Notes under the pieces: model-generated
Database searches by the model: none
What the model was told of the DNA's origin: nothing
The model's input: the letters and a program-made list of their open reading frames with translations, nothing else
Shown here: positions 14,550 through 16,244 of the stretch, piece after piece
Layout: each line of letters starts with the position of its first letter
How positions within the stretch are numbered: position 1 is the stretch's first letter
Origin: Acidobacteriaceae bacterium
Lineage (GTDB): Bacteria > Acidobacteriota > Terriglobia > Terriglobales > SbA1
Assembly: GCA_003156615.1 (NCBI GenBank)
Contig: PMHI01000676.1
Coordinates: 20,902 to 37,145, forward strand
Direction: 5' to 3'
DNA length: 16,244 bases
Made by a program: the position numbers and the translations under genes

Positions 14550-16244
14550 TTAGTGTCTTCCCCCGCCCGACCCGCCGCGTCCACGATCCCGCCCACCGCC
14601 ACCGGGCCTTCCACCGCGACCGCCGCGTCCACGATCACGACCGCCGCCGCCGGGACGACCGCCGCGACCGCCGCGATCTCCGCCGTGAGGCCGGTCGCCG
14701 CCTCCAACATGCGCCACGCCGTCGCGGTTAAAGTTCGGTTCGCCTTCGGCTTCGTCCGGGAAATCGCCGCCGCCTTCAATGACAAGCGCTCCGGCTGGCG
14801 CTCTTTCGCCTTCTGGAGCCGCAGCCACATCTGCTCCGCTGCCCGCGGCTATTTCGCCGCTTCCACCACCCATTTTCGCGCGCTGTTCTTTCAAAATCGC
14901 CTTGCGCGACAATCGGATGCGGTTCCCTTCAACCGCCAGCACCTTCACCAGCACTTGGTCGCCTTCCTTCAACTCGTCGCGGATGTCGCCAATGCGGTGC
15001 TCCGCCACTTCGCTGATGTGCAGCAACCCATCGGTCCCGGGAATAATCTCGACGAACGCGCCGAAATCCGCCAGCCGCGTCACCTTCCCCAGATAAGTCT
15101 TCCCAACTTCCGCAGTCGCCGTCAGGTCGCCAATGATTTGCAGCGCTTTCGCCGCCGACGCTTGATCGCTCGACGCAACCTTCACCAACCCGGAATCCTC
15201 CACGTCGATCTTGACCCCGGTTTGTTCCACGATGCTGCGAATCATCTTGCCCCCGGGCCCAATCAGATCTCGAATCTTATCGACCGGGATCTGCACCGTA
15301 TAGAATCGCGGAGCGAAGTCGGAAATCTTCTCGCGCGCGGCTGCGATAACTTCGTCCATCTTGCCCAAGATATGCAACCGCCCGCGCTTCGCCTGCGCCA
15401 GGGCCTCTCGCATGATCTGCGAAGTAATGCCCGCGACTTTTATATCCATCTGCAGCGCAGTGATGCCATCTTTCGTGCCGGCGACTTTAAAGTCCATGTC
15501 GCCATAGTGATCTTCCGCGCCTGCAATGTCGGTGAGAATGGCATACTGCTCGCCTTCCTTCACCAATCCCATGGCGACGCCGGCCACCGTAGCCTTCAGC
15601 GGAACTCCCGCATCCATCAGCGAAAGTGAAGCCCCGCACACCGTAGCCATCGACGACGACCCATTCGACTCCAGAATGTCAGAGACCACGCGCATCGCGT
15701 AAGGCCACGCCTCTTCCGAAGGCAATACTCCGGAGATCGCGCGCTCTGCCAGCGCCCCGTGCCCAATCTCGCGTCGCCCCGCTCCCCGCAAGAACGCAAC
15801 CTCTCCCACCGAGAAGGGCGGGAAATTGTAATGCAGGATGAATCTTTTCTTGGCTTCACCTTCGAAGCCCTCGAGGCGCTGCATGTCGTCGCTAGTGCCG
15901 AGCGTGGTTGTTACTAAGGCCTGGGTTTCGCCACGGGTGAAGATGGCGCTGCCGTGGGTGCGGGGCAGGATACCGGCTTCGATCCAGATTTCGCGGACTT
16001 CGTCGAAGGCGCGAGCATCGGGACGGCGTTTCTTCTCTAGCACTTCTTCGCGGAAGATGCGCTCGCGGAGGATCTCAAAATACTGTTTGAGCTTGGCTTG
16101 TGCTTTTTCATCTTCTTCGGGAATTTCGGCTTGCAATTGCTTCTTGAGGTCTTTGACTAGGGTGTGGCTTTCGGCTTTGGGATGTTTCTTGGTGTCGAGG
16201 CGGTCTGACAGATCGGCGCCTACTTTCTTCTTCAGCGCGTCGTA
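14550..16244 (-). CDS. pnp: Polyribonucleotide nucleotidyltransferase (PNPase), 5' partial, RGG-type tail
   Basis: The frame stays open to the right edge and its N-terminal end there (YDALKKKVGADLS...) is mid-protein, so about 564 C-terminal residues are visible and the start lies outside; the ATG at 16136 is internal. PNPase degrades RNA 3'-5' by phosphorolysis as a trimer. Visible: the end of the linker helical domain; the second RNase PH domain (nt ~16040-15390) with FTRGETQALVTTTLGT and the catalytic acidic stretch EDHYGDMDFKVAG; a KH domain (nt ~15300-15120) with GxxG as IGPGGK; and an S1 domain (nt ~15110-14910) with DFGAFVEI and GLLHISE. After the S1 domain comes a 106-residue tail (nt 14870-14553): acidic/Ala-rich, then Gly/Arg-rich with two copies of a 16-residue unit. 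The first RNase PH domain is beyond the edge. Confidence 0.95.
   Translation of the reverse strand, partial: YDALKKKVGADLSDRLDTKKHPKAESHTLVKDLKKQLQAEIPEEDEKAQAKLKQYFEILRERIFREEVLEKKRRPDARAFDEVREIWIEAGILPRTHGSAIFTRGETQALVTTTLGTSDDMQRLEGFEGEAKKRFILHYNFPPFSVGEVAFLRGAGRREIGHGALAERAISGVLPSEEAWPYAMRVVSDILESNGSSSMATVCGASLSLMDAGVPLKATVAGVAMGLVKEGEQYAILTDIAGAEDHYGDMDFKVAGTKDGITALQMDIKVAGITSQIMREALAQAKRGRLHILGKMDEVIAAAREKISDFAPRFYTVQIPVDKIRDLIGPGGKMIRSIVEQTGVKIDVEDSGLVKVASSDQASAAKALQIIGDLTATAEVGKTYLGKVTRLADFGAFVEIIPGTDGLLHISEVAEHRIGDIRDELKEGDQVLVKVLAVEGNRIRLSRKAILKEQRAKMGGGSGEIAAGSGADVAAAPEGERAPAGALVIEGGGDFPDEAEGEPNFNRDGVAHVGGGDRPHGGDRGGRGGRPGGGGRDRGRGGRGGRPGGGGRDRGRGGSGGGRH
14571..14666 (-). repeat. 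Two tandem 48-bp units in pnp encoding an RGG-type sequence
   Basis: Units 14619-14666 and 14571-14618 encode the same 16 residues (RGGRPGGGGRDRGRGG) twice. Their DNA is identical at 39 of 48 positions by hand alignment, with most differences synonymous. This points to a tandem duplication kept at protein level. Confidence 0.7.

Noticed and set aside
14445..15629. 394-codon + strand frame opposite pnp
   Set aside because: Antisense to unambiguous PNPase domains; the start of its translation is Ala/Thr/Pro low-complexity mirroring the RGG repeat.

Overview
The window looks like a chromosomal segment of an Acidobacteriota (Terriglobia-like) genome. That is an inference from moderately high GC, three FG-GAP/VCBS propeller proteins with ASPIC/UnbV domains beside large TPR proteins, Tat-exported glycosidases, and a polynucleotide phosphorylase (PNPase) with a Gly/Arg-rich tail. 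No 16S rRNA or other decisive taxonomic marker is present. No IS element, CRISPR array, tRNA or rRNA was recognised.

Region A (1-9102, + strand) is a four-gene, apparently co-directional block. It holds (i) a protein entering from the left edge that fuses a VCBS propeller, an ASPIC/UnbV domain, a thioredoxin-like (TlpA/redoxin) domain that has lost both catalytic cysteines, and about seven TPRs; (ii) an 861-residue exported TPR solenoid with about 21 repeats; (iii) and (iv) two tandem seven-motif propeller + ASPIC/UnbV paralogues separated by 1 bp. Blade spacing is almost identical in the pair, but the first has a Sec-like signal and 2 cysteines in its mature part, while the second has a Tat signal and 12 cysteines. 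The set reads as an uncharacterised extracytoplasmic binding/scaffold module. This is the best candidate in the window for an undescribed system.

Region B (9103-14056) is a galactoside-utilisation locus. A Tat-exported GH2 glycosidase (beta-galactosidase-like, - strand) is divergent from galactokinase galK (+ strand). A LacI/GalR-family regulator lies just beyond galK on the - strand. The 235-bp divergent spacer carries a LacI/GalR-type operator (core GTAAACGATTAC) overlapping the -35 box of a good sigma70-like promoter for the GH2 gene, and a separate TTGACA-17-TATGGT promoter for galK. Proposed logic: GH2 frees galactose outside the cytoplasm, GalK phosphorylates imported galactose, and the LacI-type protein senses a sugar. 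No transporter, galT or galE is visible.

Region C (14057-16244) starts with about 490 bp lacking a convincing gene but containing several hairpins and a degenerate hexanucleotide repeat. It is followed by the 3' two-thirds or more of pnp (- strand, 5' end beyond the right edge), ending in a 106-residue tail with a duplicated RGG-type unit.
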